The notes beneath the pieces are model-generated. The model had not been told where the DNA came from, made no database searches, and saw only the letters and a program-made list of their open reading frames with translations. DNA of 64,000 bases, from assembly GCF_958298935.1 (NCBI RefSeq), contig NC_084939.1, forward strand, positions 4,417,501 through 4,481,500. Reading direction: 5' to 3'. Position numbers and translations under genes: made by a program. The stretch comes from Phragmites australis. Taxonomy: Eukaryota > Streptophyta > Magnoliopsida > Poales > Poaceae. Numbering within the stretch: position 1 is the stretch's first letter; the number at the start of each line of letters is the position of its first letter. Positions 11,846 through 24,747 of this stretch are shown one piece after another.

Positions 11846-13110
11846 TCATTCACCATTGGCCACCATGACATGGAGATTCCCATGCTCCTGGAATGGGAGG
11901 TTGGTGCGCGCCGCAAAAGACTCGGGTATGAAATTGTGGGTGGAGCCCAAGTCCAACAGAGCATTTAGCACCACGCCGCCAATTCTGCATTGCACTAGCA
12001 TGGTATTGGGCTTCTGGACACCAAAGATTGCATGTAGTGAGATGTGCGGTGTGTTGGCATCGATGTCATCATCACAACTATCTTTGTCGTCGCCCAGCTC
12101 CATGAGGAAGAGCCACCTGCATGACTTGTTATGGTTGTGCACGTACTGCTCGTCGCAGTTGAAGTAGAGGCCATGGCGATGATGGTCTTCCATCTCAGTC
12201 TGGGACAACCGTTTCATCGTGCGGCCAGCCACGGTAGCAATGGTCATATGCGGCATGCCAGCCTGTGCTAGGGTGACGGTGTTGGTGCTGGCCTTCAGAA
12301 GGGATGGACGGAACACGGCACGAAGCACACGACCACTCACCTAGACTGCCTGTTCCTAGCGCTCAAAGGAGTGCACCAAGCTCATGGTAGGCTCCAAGGA
12401 CCGTGGGTTCTACAGCTGGTCGTCAATGCTCATGGGTTCTTGCAAACCAACAGTAAAAAGTTGCACCTGCTATGATGCCATCAGTGGTCTAGTGTGGGCC
12501 AAGAGCTAGAGGAAGCAATCACAATAATCTGTGACAGCCCCCATGCGGTGGCAAGCTGCCAACTCGCCCAAGGGATTGGTGCGTAGGGGTGACCCGAATC
12601 GTAGGTTGAATAACTCGACGAAGCAGGTCCAAGACGATGTGCCTTCTTCACGTTCGAGCAACATGTACCACTATTGAGTGCAGTCTGTCAAGTGAAACAA
12701 TGCCCACCAGACTTTATCATCCTCGTTTGTGCATACCCCCCGGAAGAACTGCTTGCATCGGTTAAGGTACAACAGGAGGTCGGCCTTCCCGTCATACTTG
12801 GGAAAGTCAAGCTTGTGTAGGCGAGGAAATCGATCTGAATCGCAGTCATACACTCACGCCCGGTAGTGTGGTCGTCAGATGAACCTCTAGCTTGTGGGTT
12901 CAGCAAGATGTCACCGCCTCTTGGTGAGAGTGATGAAGAGATAGAGTCACGATGAGCCTCCAAACGCGTAATTGTGATATGGTGCGCCTGTTGCTGAGTG
13001 TCGATTTTGTGCAGCATGGTATCCTACATCGCCAGCTTATGCAAGATGAGGTCTAGGGTGGCCCGGTCCGCTGAAGGAGCCTCGTCACCTGGGCATGGTG
13101 GGGAGCCTCA
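11700..13110 (-). pseudogene. Gypsy gag-protease remnant
   Basis: Gag: LHKLDFPKYDGKADLLLYLN near 12820-12760, followed by CKQFFRGVCTNEDDKVWWAL, matches the conserved gypsy gag block. The zinc knuckle near 12200 is degenerate: GLYFNCDEQYVHNHNKSC lacks the first Cys expected in CxxC. The protease has LLDLGSTHNFI near 11950 where the family has D-S/T-G, so the active-site Ser/Thr is replaced by Leu. Gag is split between frames. Family role: capsid and polyprotein processing of an LTR retrotransposon. This copy is dead. Confidence 0.8.
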
Positions 13111-13123
13111 TGAAAGACTAATC

Positions 13124-13132
13124 CTGATACCA
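13124..13132 (-). promoter_or_regulatory. Primer-binding site (initiator Met-tRNA type)
   Basis: On the minus strand TGGTATCAG lies three bases inside the end of the LTR. It matches the start of the plant PBS complementary to initiator tRNA-Met (TGGTATCAGAGC). This fixes the LTR boundary and the minus-strand orientation. Confidence 0.85.
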
Positions 13133-13135
13133 AGA

Positions 13136-13276
13136 TGTTGTGGCTTGTGGATTGTGGATGGTGGGGGTTATGAAGGTAGTTGTCATAGTTGATGGCAAAG
13201 CGAGACCAATCTCTGTGTTGCCTCCTCATCGTGGTGTTACTGAAGAAGAAAGGCCAGAGTGGGAGGAGTTTGGTCG

Positions 13277-13351
<75 letters not shown>

Positions 13352-13633
13352 GGAGATAGGACTTTTAATTCGTTGCTTTATTATGAATATTGTCTCTCCT
13401 TATATAGGGAGGATATTACAATCACAATCTGACTCCAAATTCTAACTTTCCTAACTTATCTCCTGTTGAATTGGAAACTAACTCAAACAATATCTCCTAA
13501 CCAAATAAAACCAATTCCTACCAAACTTATCTTTTATCAAAAAGGAAACTTATCCCTACCCTGATTTGCTCCTCCTGCTGCTGCCGTCGCTTTCCTCCTA
13601 TTGCGGCGGTTGTATGTCTTGCCCCACATAACA
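13136..13633 (-). repeat. Gypsy 5' LTR, 498 bp
   Basis: Minus-strand ends TGTT...AACA, directly followed by the PBS. A TATA box (CCTATATAAGGAGAG on the minus strand, near 13394-13408) lies mid-LTR. Downstream of it is a (GA)n microsatellite in the R/U5 part. Confidence 0.85.
13278..13349 (+). repeat. (AG)n microsatellite in the gypsy LTR
   Basis: About 36 uninterrupted AG dinucleotides. It lies in the transcribed part of the LTR, so it would be in the 5' leader of the element RNA. Confidence 0.98.
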
Positions 13634-14367
13634 TGAGGACTCTGAATATGTATCGGAGCATTTTAACTTCGTCCATGCATGCTCCAGAAATTGAACAACC
13701 AGCACCTATTAAGTATCAGAGGTTTGTTACTGTGCTTGGGGGGAACCTCCGGTTCCTCCCCCTCCGAATTGTGATCAACGTTGATTTCTACGATGGCAGG
13801 TTAGGAACTTGAATAAATGTAAACAAGGGCAGTTTAGTAATCGATCTTTGATCTAATTGTACTCCTGTAACTATCTCTAATGCCGCTGGTATTCCCCATC
13901 GTAGAACAGGGGCAGTTCTCGATCCTGGTACAAATGCCAATGACGTCCCTGCTCCAAACATCGACAATGGCTGCCTCCTCTACCCCCTCCCTTCGGCAGG
14001 CACCCTCCTCGTGAAGCCCACACCAAAGGCTACCTCCTCGGGATCGATGATCTCCCTGCTCGAAACGTCACCGACGGCGCACCGCGCATGCGGTGCGGCA
14101 TGGCTGGTGGGTTCGGCCGCCCACGTCGAGCAATCCTGGTCGAACACCTGCCGACGATTGGCTCCTCCATCGCTTCCCTTCTCTGGCAACCCAATTCTAG
14201 TTAGCCTATCCAACGAGATGAAATATCTAAACACTAGCAGTACTGAGAAAATCGGTGCACAATATGATTCAGCCAGGGGAGCAAAATAATTAATCAAATC
14301 AAGCTCTAGGTAACAAGCACATCACTCACACTACACCATACCAGTGAATGAGTGATCTCTAAATCTC
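13634..14367. other. Unassigned spacer
   Basis: Mixed-composition sequence between the gypsy LTR and the broken coding fragment. Short open frames on both strands at about 13980-14300 mirror each other, have no recognisable domain and are not annotated. Confidence 0.3.
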
Positions 14368-14978
14368 TTACTTCGATGACCACGAAGAGAAGAAGTGAGC
14401 TGTGAGATTGGACAAGGAGGAGGAGGCCCGATTCGTGTCGGTCACCTTCAGCGACGACCTGTCATCAACGAAGCTCAGCGCCAACGGGGGACACACCACG
14501 ACACCTAATGGCGGGAGCTTCCTCATCGCTGACAACGGCAGCGAGAACTCCCCCTCTTTGTCCTCCTCCGTAATCCCAAACGACGACAGCAACTCGCTCG
14601 GCGTCTCGAACGGCGGGGTGTGTCCCCACTGGTGGCTGCGGGCATCTGGCCGCGCCACTCATACACCAGGTTGGAAATGCGCACGAAGTGGTCGCTGTGC
14701 TTCGAGGAGCTCGTGGACGACGAGCGCCGCACGGGCGACCACCTCCACACAGCGGTCTCCAGCTTGGGGATGGCAAGGAGGAGGTCCTTGGGGTTGGGCG
14801 CGTGCACGACGCCGTGCGCATAGTAGAACGACGGCGTGCTGGCGAGCGCGTCGTGCGACCGCCAGCTTGCCGTGCCGAGGCGGACCGCGGCGCCGGAGGT
14901 GGAGGTGGTGGAGGCAATGTACGTATGCGATAGTGGCGGCGCGCTGTGCCGTGCTAGACCGCGACGCCGAAGGTGCAA
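14368..14978 (-). pseudogene. Unidentified broken protein-coding fragment
   Basis: Two overlapping minus-strand frames look like one protein split by a frameshift near 14650. The upstream part (14978-14655) includes YYAHGVVHAPNPKDLLLAIP and HFVRISNLVYEWRGQMP. The downstream part (about 14640-14368) includes PPFETPSELLSSFGI and KLPPLGVVVCPPLALSFVDD. I do not recognise the family. The sequence is more protein-like in these frames than in the competing plus-strand ORFs, which are Arg/Ala-rich shadows. It could be a host gene exon captured by a transposon or a decayed gene. Confidence 0.4.
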
Positions 14979-15045
14979 GTGGAGGAGGCGGAAGGCGGAG
15001 TACGCGGCAGCGACCGGCGGCGCGATGCCGAGCTAGATCAGGCAA

Positions 15046-17870
15046 TTTAGTGTCTGAATCGACACAGAAGACACGGAACGAAATTTATCGATAACCATGG
15101 ATGTACTATTACTAAACTGCCCCTCTACCTAATTGGATCTTACTAACAAAATTACTAATGTACCCTGTGACTTATTCTTCAACTTGGTATCTGGCCCACG
15201 CTTTTTGGTATCGGCCCACAACTTAAAGTATCTTTCAACAGGTACCTTCCCATTCTTAACTCTTCGATTGGTCCAAATGGACGGCTATCATGACTTTCAA
15301 GCACCATAAAATCTCTAAGCATCAACGTAAAAATTGGCACAGAAATAGGTTAATAATGCATTTCCTATTTGTAAAATATTAATGCAGTATACCTCTTCTT
15401 GATGAGTATGCATGATATGTTCTGGAATCTCAGTTGAACTGCACAGTAGGTTAAATTTTATCTGAAAATTCATATCCTGTAGAAAAAAAATTGTTATCTT
15501 CTCTTCACTACTTGCACGTGTGTCTATCACTTCTTTTCTTTTTAGCTAATCTGTAGCAACCACTTTTTTAACTTCCCATAAGATACTTCAAATTTGACGT
15601 ATATAAAAAGTTTCAGTCCTCTTAAAATAAAATTATGTGTACAATGATCTATACAATATAAACAAGGGAAATGCAGTTACCTTCAACCACTGCGCTGATT
15701 CATTGCCTTCATTTTGAAACCTTGTATCTGTTCTCTGAATTGATAATACCTCCAGAAACTAATGATCTTACTACATCATATATTATACTAAATTTTGTTG
15801 ATATGTAATTTTTCAGGGTTTGCTGGACCCAAATTTGTTTTTGTTTAACCATAGTAATTTTTTTGGTATATTGTTTAACTGTTTCCATGAAATTTCAGAT
15901 ACTATTGCGAATTGCAAATATTACCAATTGTGATTATTAATTAATTAGTATGCAATTACTATTTTGATGCTTCTGCAATTCTTATGTTCTAATTATGATC
16001 ATATTTTTTCTAAACCTTCTATAATTTTTCGATGAACTAGCTAAGAGAATGGACAATGGCTCTCTTCATCTATAATTGATCTGAAACCAAAAGGTAATCA
16101 TGAACTGTTAATTTTTCTTTTGGTTGTCTAATGTGTGAGTTCATAATATCTAATTTGCTTTTTTTTTTTTTCATAGCGATGCATACGGAGGATGCACCAG
16201 TAGCACCACGAATCCTGTAAACTAGCCCATTGAGCTGCTATTCTGTACTGAAAGAGTTTTTTTTTATGACAAGTTCCTCTGCGCCAGTTCGATTTCAACT
16301 AAATCTTTGTTTACATGTGCACTATTCATGTCAATCACGGGTCTTTCGCAAATGCAAAGGTCGGTATCTTAAATTGCCGGACATTTTCTTCTTAATGCCT
16401 GAAACTTGTCCCTTGAAGTTGGTCTTCGCTGTAGTCTAAAGTATGTATCGATTCACGTCTTGTCATCTAGACTGTGCACTAATGTACGCATACCAGGATA
16501 CTAGTACTGCATCAGCAAGTGGTTGTTCAGTATGAACTGCTGGTGGAGTAATGGACGTTTTAAGTTCACTGTTGGAGCTGTGTGTGAATGAGCTTATGTC
16601 TAATTTATAAAATTGCAGTGTTGTGATAAAAGCTGAGCTAGGAAAGTTAGTTATCTGTCATAGTGGCCATGGCTAGTGGATATCACATTTTCCTTGATCA
16701 GAAAATATTGAAAAATCACTACTACTGAAAAAGCTATTCTGAATGAGAGATTTTAAGAATTTAACAGTCAATACGCACGTCTCTCAGGATTTGACACTCA
16801 ATTTGCATATCTTTTCTATTCATGTCACGGCGCGCGTGAATTATTTCAGAACGTGCCATTCCTCTCCTTTTCTTTTATTTTTATTTTCCTTTTCGCCTGG
16901 CCTGGTCGAAATGCTCCTGACAGCTGAATAGGCTCGATTGGACCATATCGCACGAAGTGGATTGAACTAGGTTGCCCCTCCTGACCATCTTCTTCCCCTT
17001 TCTCCTCTGTTCTCCCTGTACTGCTTGTTTGCTCTGGTCCAATGCAGTAGCCGTGCTCTCCCCACTTAGCTCTTTGTCCACCTATGCCAGGCACGCTGTC
17101 GAGTCCCTCCATCGCCGCCTTGTCTGCCTGCTCCACCCTATCCCCTCCATGTGCTCGTGTGACCCTAATGCTACCCTCGCCCCACCTCCTTCGCCTTAGC
17201 CTCTCCCTCTACCTACGCCCTGGCCAAGCAAGCAAGAATATGAGTGACGTCCCCTGTTTCTTCTATCTCCATCAAATCAACCATTTCGTTTGCCAAATCA
17301 AATCTAAGAGCCACAGAATCAATCAACGAAACACCAAAATTGCTAACAAATTCTTAGCCGTAAGTGTAGCAAAGTTAGTAAAAAAATTGAATATTTAACG
17401 TGTGCCTAAAAAAGCTAACAAAGTGTGGCTTGTCACAACTATAACAGTCAACCAAACAGTTGTCTAAAACCTATAGCGTGACTATCATTAAATGTGGCAA
17501 ACTTAGACTCAAAACAAAATATATCCTAATCCCGTCAATTCAAGGAGAGGCAGGAGCATTTCAGTCCATCCATAGAGAAGAAAACAAAAAGAAAAGAAAA
17601 CGAGAGAAATGACACGTTCTAAAACAACGCACGGTGGCATAAACGGAAAGCATACTAAATCCTGAAAGGTACGCATACTGAGTGTAAAATTCTAAAATCT
17701 CTCATTCCGGATGGCCTTGTGTTAAACTTATCACAGATCGATGGTTCGATTAGCGAGACCGTCTAAGATACCAGCAACACTAAGAACTGAATTCGAGGGG
17801 GCCAAGGTGGCCGCAGCTAAGACGGAGCCGCATAGCGCCAGGCCATCCCGGCCAACCACTGCTAGCCAGT
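15046..17870. other. Unassigned AT-rich region
   Basis: No supported coding region. Short ORFs at 16846-17398 overlap on both strands without domain signatures. A homopolymer T run lies near 16159. The sequence could be decayed transposon DNA or distal regulatory DNA of NLR-1. Confidence 0.3.
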
Positions 17871-18285
17871 ATAGGCTCGTTTGGTTCATGGCCGACGCGC
17901 GCTCTATTAAAATTGGCGCGCCAACGCTCGCGAGGGCTGCTGCTTGGTTCGGCGCCCGCGTGTTGGCGCACCCGTGGCTCCCTGTAGCAATCACACCCGC
18001 ACCCGTGGCGGACCTAGAGGGTAGTCCAGGTAGGTCTGGGACTATCCTTAAATTTGATCTAAATTTAATTTAATATGTGATCTAGCCCACTGTTTGTTAA
18101 AAAAAAAAATAGAAAAGCCTAATCATTACCTACCTAATGCTCTAGCACTAGATCCTCCACTGACCCGCACCAGTATGAATTTGCGTCCACAAGTGACTAA
18201 ATCTGTGATGGCTAAATCCTTCGCCTAGAATTTGGCACGAGACGGTTCGGCGGGGCGCGCTGAGCCGAATCCAAACAGCCCCTAT
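17871..18285. mobile_element. Possible MITE with imperfect terminal inverted repeats
   Basis: Left end ATAGGCTCGTTTGGTTC and right end GAATCCAAACAGCCCCTAT are imperfect inverted repeats of about 20 bp carrying the GTTTGG core common to plant MITEs. No clear target-site duplication was found, so the call is tentative. Confidence 0.45.
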
Positions 18286-19121
18286 GTGTTGTTCCGTGTT
18301 CAACGAATAGTGTTCTACTGTTCGTACCATGTTTTATCTCGTATCTGGTTTTTCTGGTCACACCTTACGCAAATCTCGACACTGAACCAAAGGACCGGAT
18401 CGAATTAGAATCGCTATTACCTTTTTCAGAAAAATAAAATCCTTGTTATCTCCGGGCCATCTTCTTCGTAAAAAAAATAAAATAAAAGAAGACGAACCAT
18501 GTCCGTAGTCGACACATCGTTGCTCCAGGTCAACTGGCTTCAGCATCATCGCTCCGACCGTGGGTGTGTGTGTGGCCGTGCGTGTGTGGGGTGGGGGCAG
18601 GCGCGGCCGGCTTGACCTCGGGGTCGTCGGGCGACGCGCTGTCTACTGGTGATCGAAAGACGCGCCTTGGTCGGCCTCCATTATTGGCTCCATGCCCCCA
18701 CTCTCCCAAGTCCCTACACGGTCTTCCCTCCTCACTCCTGAGTCTTCAGATCTGCTCCTGCCTCCTGGGGCTCTTCCGCTAGCTCTTGTATTGTGCTGCG
18801 TCTGCTGCCTCTGTATTCAGCTCGCGACCGTGGTTCTGCTCGTCGTCGATCGTTTCCCTTGCCGGCCAAGGTTTGGTGCTTGTTCCTCATGTATTCTTGG
18901 TTTCTTGCCCCTGCAGCCTGCAGTTTCCATGGTTTGAGATTCTGGTGTCGTGAGTCTTGGATTTTGCAGGCTTCAACATGCATTGACCTGATTGCGGTAG
19001 CGCTGCCTATTCCTGCTCCTGTCTGGTTTGGCTTGGGTTTGCAACTGAGTAGAAGCTGCAACCAGGGCACGCAGCAGACTGAAACACCAGCTGACCTGGG
19101 AGTGCCCGAGCAAGCGAGAGA
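18286..19121 (+). other. NLR-1 upstream region and 5' leader
   Basis: The last ~330 bp are alignable with the leader of NLR-2: CGTCGTCGATCGT followed by TCCCTT occurs near 18840 and near 53670, and TTGGATTTT(G/C)CAG near 18958 and 53791. The shared pyrimidine-AG boundary suggests a 5'-UTR intron in both genes. No clear TATA box was identified. Confidence 0.45.
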
Positions 19122-22100
19122 ATGCAGGTCGTCACGGGGGCGATGGGCACCCTTCTGCCCAAGCTGGCCAACCTGCTCACGGAGGAGTACAAGCTGCAGA
19201 AGAACATCAGGGGCGAGATCATGTTCCTCAAGGCCGAGCTGGAGAGCATGGAGGCTGCCCTCCTCAAGATATCCAAGGCGCCGATCGATCATCCACCTGA
19301 CATTCAAGTAAAGCTTTGGGCTAGGGAGGTCAGGGAGCTATCCTACGACATTGAAGATAGCGTTGACACCTTCATGGTGTGCGTCGACACCCATATGCCA
19401 ACGGAAGCGAAGCCGCTTAGCTTCAGGGGCTTCTTTGAGAAAACAATCAATCTACTGACAAGGGCCAAGATCCGCCATAACATAGGCACTGATATCAGAA
19501 ACATCAAAACCCGTATCAAGGAAGTTGGTGAGCGGCGTGATAGGTACAAAGTAGATATTATTGATATTAAGCCTCTTGGCCCAACTATAGATAGCCTTCG
19601 GCTATCAGCTCTGTACAAAAGGGCAACAGAGCTCGTTGGTACCGGACCGACGAGTCTTGAATTAGTCAAGAGGCTGTTGGATGAGCATGAGGCATCGACG
19701 CATAAACAACTCAAGATAGTCTCAATTGTTGGCTTTGGGGGATTGGGCAAGACAACTCTTGCTAAAATAGTGTATGAGATGCTAAAAGGGCAATTTGATC
19801 GCGGGGCTTTTGTTTCGGTGTCCCTTAATCCTAACATGATTAATATTTTCAGTAACATGCTCCATCAACTTGGCAACTCCAACTACGAAGCAACGTGGAA
19901 GGAAGAACAATTCATTGACGAACTAAGAAAATTCCTTTGGGACAAGAGGTACGTGTGTGTCTCATTTGGGTAATTGGCATGCACGTATACAAGCATATGC
20001 AGTTGTGTTACAAGTTAAATGCAGTACTCTGTCCGTTCAAGAAGACAAGGCATATTTTATTTGTCATGTTCTTCAAAGTTAGACTTTGATCATTATTCTC
20101 TCACAAAATATATCATGCATAGCTACAAACCCAATATAGGATGAAAATATTATGAAATATACATCTAATTGTATAATTTTTACACAATAAATATACTTAT
20201 AATTTACTAATTGTTAGTCAAAATACACTAAGTTTGAGTTTTCCTAAACAAGATACGTCTTATATTTTAAACGGAAGGATTAATTGAGATCGTCGAACCT
20301 GGCATCAATTTTGCTGTTTGAGTAGTCAAACTTTGTTAGTATTAGCTAGCTAGCTTACTTGATAACTACTCCTTGTCTTTCGCAATATTTGTCCTTTCTC
20401 TTGGAAACTGTTGTTCTAAAATATTTATCCATCGAAAAAAGCAAAAGTGTAGTTATTATAATATTTTCACTCTCTATCGCTAATTTTGATGGTGTAAAAT
20501 AGTTTAAATGATTATAGCATATCTTATACATGGGTATACATGATTATTTATTATTTAGCTTTTTTATCTTAGTTCTTCCTTTGTTTCCGCGTATTGGTGG
20601 TTTACAAGCATGTCAATGATCATGATAAAAAGTGAAAAGAATCAAATTTCACAATGTAAAGTTATTTACTTCGAGGATAAAATATCTAATACTATAACTT
20701 TGGTTGTTAAAAAATTTCAATTTAAAATGTTAGAAAGATCTATGAGTATTTAAAAATTACATCAACAAATACAAGTCATTGTAGAATCCAGATCTAATTC
20801 TCGTTACACCATCAATGTGTAGCTCAATATATGAAACTGATACCTTTAATTTGTACTAACTTGCTGAATAGCACTCGCAATTGCGTGACTATTCTTGAGT
20901 AATATCGTCCGTTTGTTATAGACTTTTAACTTCTATGATTAAAAGTGTCATTACAATTACTCTACAATTGTAGTTTCTATGATTAAAGATATAATTGTAT
21001 GTTAAGTGCATATAACAGATCTAATTAATATACACGGATATAATATAGCACTACCAAAATAATTGTACCATTAAGGTCTCTCTATTTAACAGAGGCACTA
21101 CATGCACATCTTCTCATTGTCCTCAATCCCTGCATGAACCATGTGTGTTTCTTTCTCATGCTGATTATTGTATGGCTATGACCGTTGTGTTCCCAACTCA
21201 ATTAGTCGGTCACACCAGATTTGTTTCTCAGTCTATGAATCATGCTTGCCGATTCCATTCCAAAGACCACTCCAGTTTACCTATGGGAATGGAACATTTC
21301 AGTACTGGTCCATATCGGCATAACGTTCAATATAATAATATATATATATATAGGGTAGAAAATTGAAGATATTAACATTGTCACAATAGAACTTATATGC
21401 TTATATAAGACAAAAATAAGAATGAATGGATTTGTTTGGACCAGCCCAGCAGGCCGGCTAATAAGTGATAAAACTTCCAGGCATGCGCTACCTCATCTCT
21501 CTTCCAAGCCACAAAGGTCACTTCCAATACAAAGTGTCTATGCTTGTTTCTTAGAGGTGAGAGAATGTATTAAATTGGTGTGTAGAAATAAGTAACTCTA
21601 ATAATGTGTAGTGTCTACATGTGATTTCTCATAGCCAATAATTAAATGAAAAAACACACCTTGCCCCCAATGCATATTTATTGGTTTCTAGTCTCTTGAA
21701 TATTGAGCCTACCTTGTTTCTTCGTGAAGACGCTAGCTCATTCTCTCTTCTTTAACTACTCTACCACATCATTTTTTTTTTCCTACGTGAACGTCTAGCT
21801 AATGTCTTAGTGACTAGCACTGGGAGTGGCCTAATGCCATCTAAGAAAACAAAAAAGTCAACTAACGCAGAAGTGTGTGGTTGGGGAGGGGGGGGGGGGG
21901 CGCAAAGAATCAACTTGTCTTCGTTGGCGACAAGAGCAGAGCAGGGCAACGGCAAGCTGCAGGTTGGCGAGGCCGTCTGCACAAGCTGCTGCCCTGCCCT
22001 GCCATCCTCGTCCCCCTCCTGGTTGTCGTGGTGCCACAAGTCTTGGATTCTTTGATTCCCCTCAGATCTGCCATGAGTGGTTCTATAGCAGTGAATCTAT

Positions 22101-24747
22101 ATCTATTCAAGACTTCCTCTATGACAAGAATAGTTTATTTGGACTACAGATTCACATTCTCAATTCATATTTTCTGTATTAAGATATCTCCAAATAAAGA
22201 TCTGAATATTATAATTTGAATATAGAAAATTCATGACTATTTATTTCAGAACAACAAGAGCCCTAGTTGAACACAGTAATGTAGAACAGAGCACAGATTT
22301 TACAAACTAAAATTACCTAATTTTAATGTTTCCAATTTGTAATATCGCAAAAAAAAACTAGGTTTATAATTTCTGCAAAAATTAAGGTTTCAGTAAAATA
22401 GTGAGTGTTCAAGCAGATGAACATAAAAGGCTTCAGTAAAATGGTAACAGTTCAAGTAGATTGTCGATGTATGGTCCACATTCCTCAACAACATGCTATT
22501 CTAAAACTTGTTAGGCATGGTTGTTTGTAATATCTTGTATTTTTTCTGTTCTTATTCATTTGTCATGATGTGTTTCGTCTATGGACTAGGAGGCTTATAT
22601 AACCATGATGACGTTGCCTGAATATTCATAGTTGACTACAAAAATTCTTGAGGATGTCCGTCTCCTCTTATGTGTAGATACATTTTTACTTGCATATTGC
22701 TAATTAATGCTCGACAAAATAAAACCGAACATAGAGATTTACTAATACACGGTCCCCTTACAGGTACTTCATTGTTATTGATGACATATGGAATATTTCT
22801 GTGTGGGAACAGATTCATTATGCTTTGATCGAGAATGAACGGGGGAGTAGAATAATCACAACAACTCGTAAATTAGATGTTGCCAGACAAATTGGTGGTG
22901 TTTATCAACTAAAACCCCTTTCTCTTGATGACTCAAGAAAGTTATTCTACCTCAGAATATTTGGCGTTGAAGACAAATGTCCTCCTAATGAATTGGCTAG
23001 AGTATCTGAGAATATTTTAAGGAAATGTGGTGGTGTACCATTGGCTATCATTACAATAGCTAGCGTGCTGGCCAGGCAAAAGGGAAAGGAAAATACACAT
23101 AACTACTGGTCCAAGGTGTACCAATCAATGGGTTCTGGGCTAGAAGATAGTTCTGATGTTAACGACATGAGAAGGATACTATCAATCAGTTATTATGAGC
23201 TACCTCCACATCTAAAGGCTTGTTTGTTGTATCTAAGTTTGTATCCAGAGGATTATAAGATTAGTACAGAAGCTTTGATATGGAAATGGGCAGGTGAAGG
23301 TTTTGTCCGCAAAGAACAGGGGAAGGCCATGTATGAAGTAGGTGAGGATTATCTTGAGGAGCTAGTTAACAGAAGTATGATCCAACCAGAAGCCATTGAC
23401 AGTGATGAAACAGTAACCTCGTTTCGTGTACATGATATGGTGCTTGATCTCATCACTTGCTTATCAAATGAGGATAACTTTCTAACAACATTAGATGGCC
23501 AAAGGTCCATTTATCTTCCAAATAAGATACATCGACTATCCCTCCAAACCAGCAATGAAGATGATGTGAAGCGGCTATCAACTGTGAGCTTGTCCTATGT
23601 GAGGTCACTTACTGTGTCTGCAAAAGCTTTCGATTTGTCGCCATCCCTTTCGAGCTTTCCAATCTTGCGTGCATTGGATTTAAGTGGTTGTAAGCAAGTG
23701 GTTAACCAGCATTTTAGGGATATCTGCAATGCGTTTCACCTTAGGTATTTGGGACTACATTCCACGAGCATCACTAAGATCCCGAAAGAGATTGAGAATC
23801 TCCAGTTTTTGCAGATACTGGACGTAAGTTGGACTGGAATTAAAGAGCTGCCATCAACCTTTGTTCAACTGCAACAACTGATGTACCTGTGTGTTGACTA
23901 TCAAGTGAGAATACCGAATGGGTTTGGAAATCTCAAATATATGCAAGAAATGATCGGTTATATCGATGTGGAGTCTCCGACCATGCTTCATGATTTGGAC
24001 GGGCTGATAGAGTTGAGGTCTATAAACTTACGGTTTGATAAATGGGATAAGAGCTACGGAAAGCATGTCACCCGATTGCTATCTAATATGGTCAGTCTCA
24101 AACACATAGAACTTTATGGATGCAACGGCGACCTAGATTCTCAATGTGACAGGTTATCACCCGGACCTCAACAGCTTCAGAACATACAGCTGGTGTGTGG
24201 CATCATCCATGCAGTGCCAAGATGGATGTCCTCCCTCTCGGCCCTCTCCTCTCTATCGATCGCGTTACAAACACTGGGAGAGGAGGACCTTCAACTCCTT
24301 GGAAGCATGCCATATCTTTCTTCTCTTTCCGTTAAGGTGGCGGAACAAACACAAGACAGAGAAAAGAAATTGGCCATTGGCAATGTTCATCCATTCAGGT
24401 GTCTAAAAATGTTTTGTATACGGCAAACCATAGAGGTGGCGTTTGCACCCGGAGCCATGCAAAATCTCATAACCTTTCATTTAGCATTTGAGTTGCGACA
24501 AATAATGGATCAATTTGGTGATCCCAACTTTGGCCTGGAGAATCTCTCTTCACTTGTGGACGTCTCTGTTGAGATGAATTGTTCGAAAGCCATGATCGGG
24601 GAGGTCATATATGCAGAGGCTGCAATTAAGAAAGCAGTGAACTTAAATCCTAAGAAGCCCACATTGAATTTGGTAAAGGTAACTATACTAATTCAGCATT
24701 TCAAGGAAACACATGTGCAATCAATTACCTTAGGTTCAGTTGGTTAG
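19122..24747 (+). CDS. NLR-1: coiled-coil NB-ARC LRR immune receptor (RGA5/Pik-like)
   Basis: Two exons, 19122-19948 and 22764-24747, joined across a 2815-bp GT-AG intron that splits an Arg codon; 936 aa. Expected role: cytoplasmic sensor or helper that detects pathogen effectors and triggers cell death. The Rx_N coiled coil is residues 1-150 with the EDVID-like VRELSYDIEDSVD at ~70-82. NB-ARC motifs are P-loop GFGGLGKTT (204-212), kinase-2 YFIVIDDIW (277-285, immediately after the intron), RNBS-B GSRIITTTR (303-311), GLPL as CGGVPLA (364-370), RNBS-D-like CLLYLSLYPED (~429-439) and MHD as VHD (498-500). LRRs fill the C-terminal half, ending with AAIKKAVNLNPKKPTLNLV. No integrated HMA or other decoy domain is visible. 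The last codons could instead splice at a GT near 24678. The frame is intact and the gene looks functional. Confidence 0.88.
20027..20280. mobile_element. Stowaway-type MITE in the NLR-1 intron
   Basis: 254 bp with TA target duplications (20025-20026 and 20281-20282). The ends CTCTGTCCGTT and AACGGAAGGAT are diverged from the grass Stowaway terminus CTCCCTCCGTT. No coding capacity; Tc1/mariner-mobilised family. Confidence 0.75.
20283..22763 (+). other. Remainder of NLR-1 intron 1
   Basis: AT-rich intron with a (TA)n tract near 21340, a G homopolymer near 21886-21900 and a GC-rich island at about 21870-22080 that contrasts with its surroundings and may be captured or inserted DNA. Short ORFs on both strands in the island overlap and show no domain. 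The acceptor is CTTACAG ending at 22763. Confidence 0.5.

Larger units (their letters stand above)
11700..13633 (-). mobile_element. Ty3/gypsy retrotransposon, 5' half only, minus strand
   Basis: On the minus strand: 5' LTR 13633-13136, primer-binding site 13132-13124, gag about 13100-12350, zinc knuckle and protease about 12340-11700. RT, RNase H, integrase and 3' LTR are missing, cut off at the junction with the copia element. The LTR starts TGTTATGTGG and ends CCACAACA. Confidence 0.8.

Noticed and set aside
14402..15094. 230-aa plus-strand ORF
   Set aside because: Arg/Ala/Ser-rich antisense of a more protein-like minus-strand fragment.
16846..17136. Minus-strand 96-aa ORF and overlapping plus ORFs
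   Set aside because: No recognisable domain, no splice support, mutual overlap on both strands.
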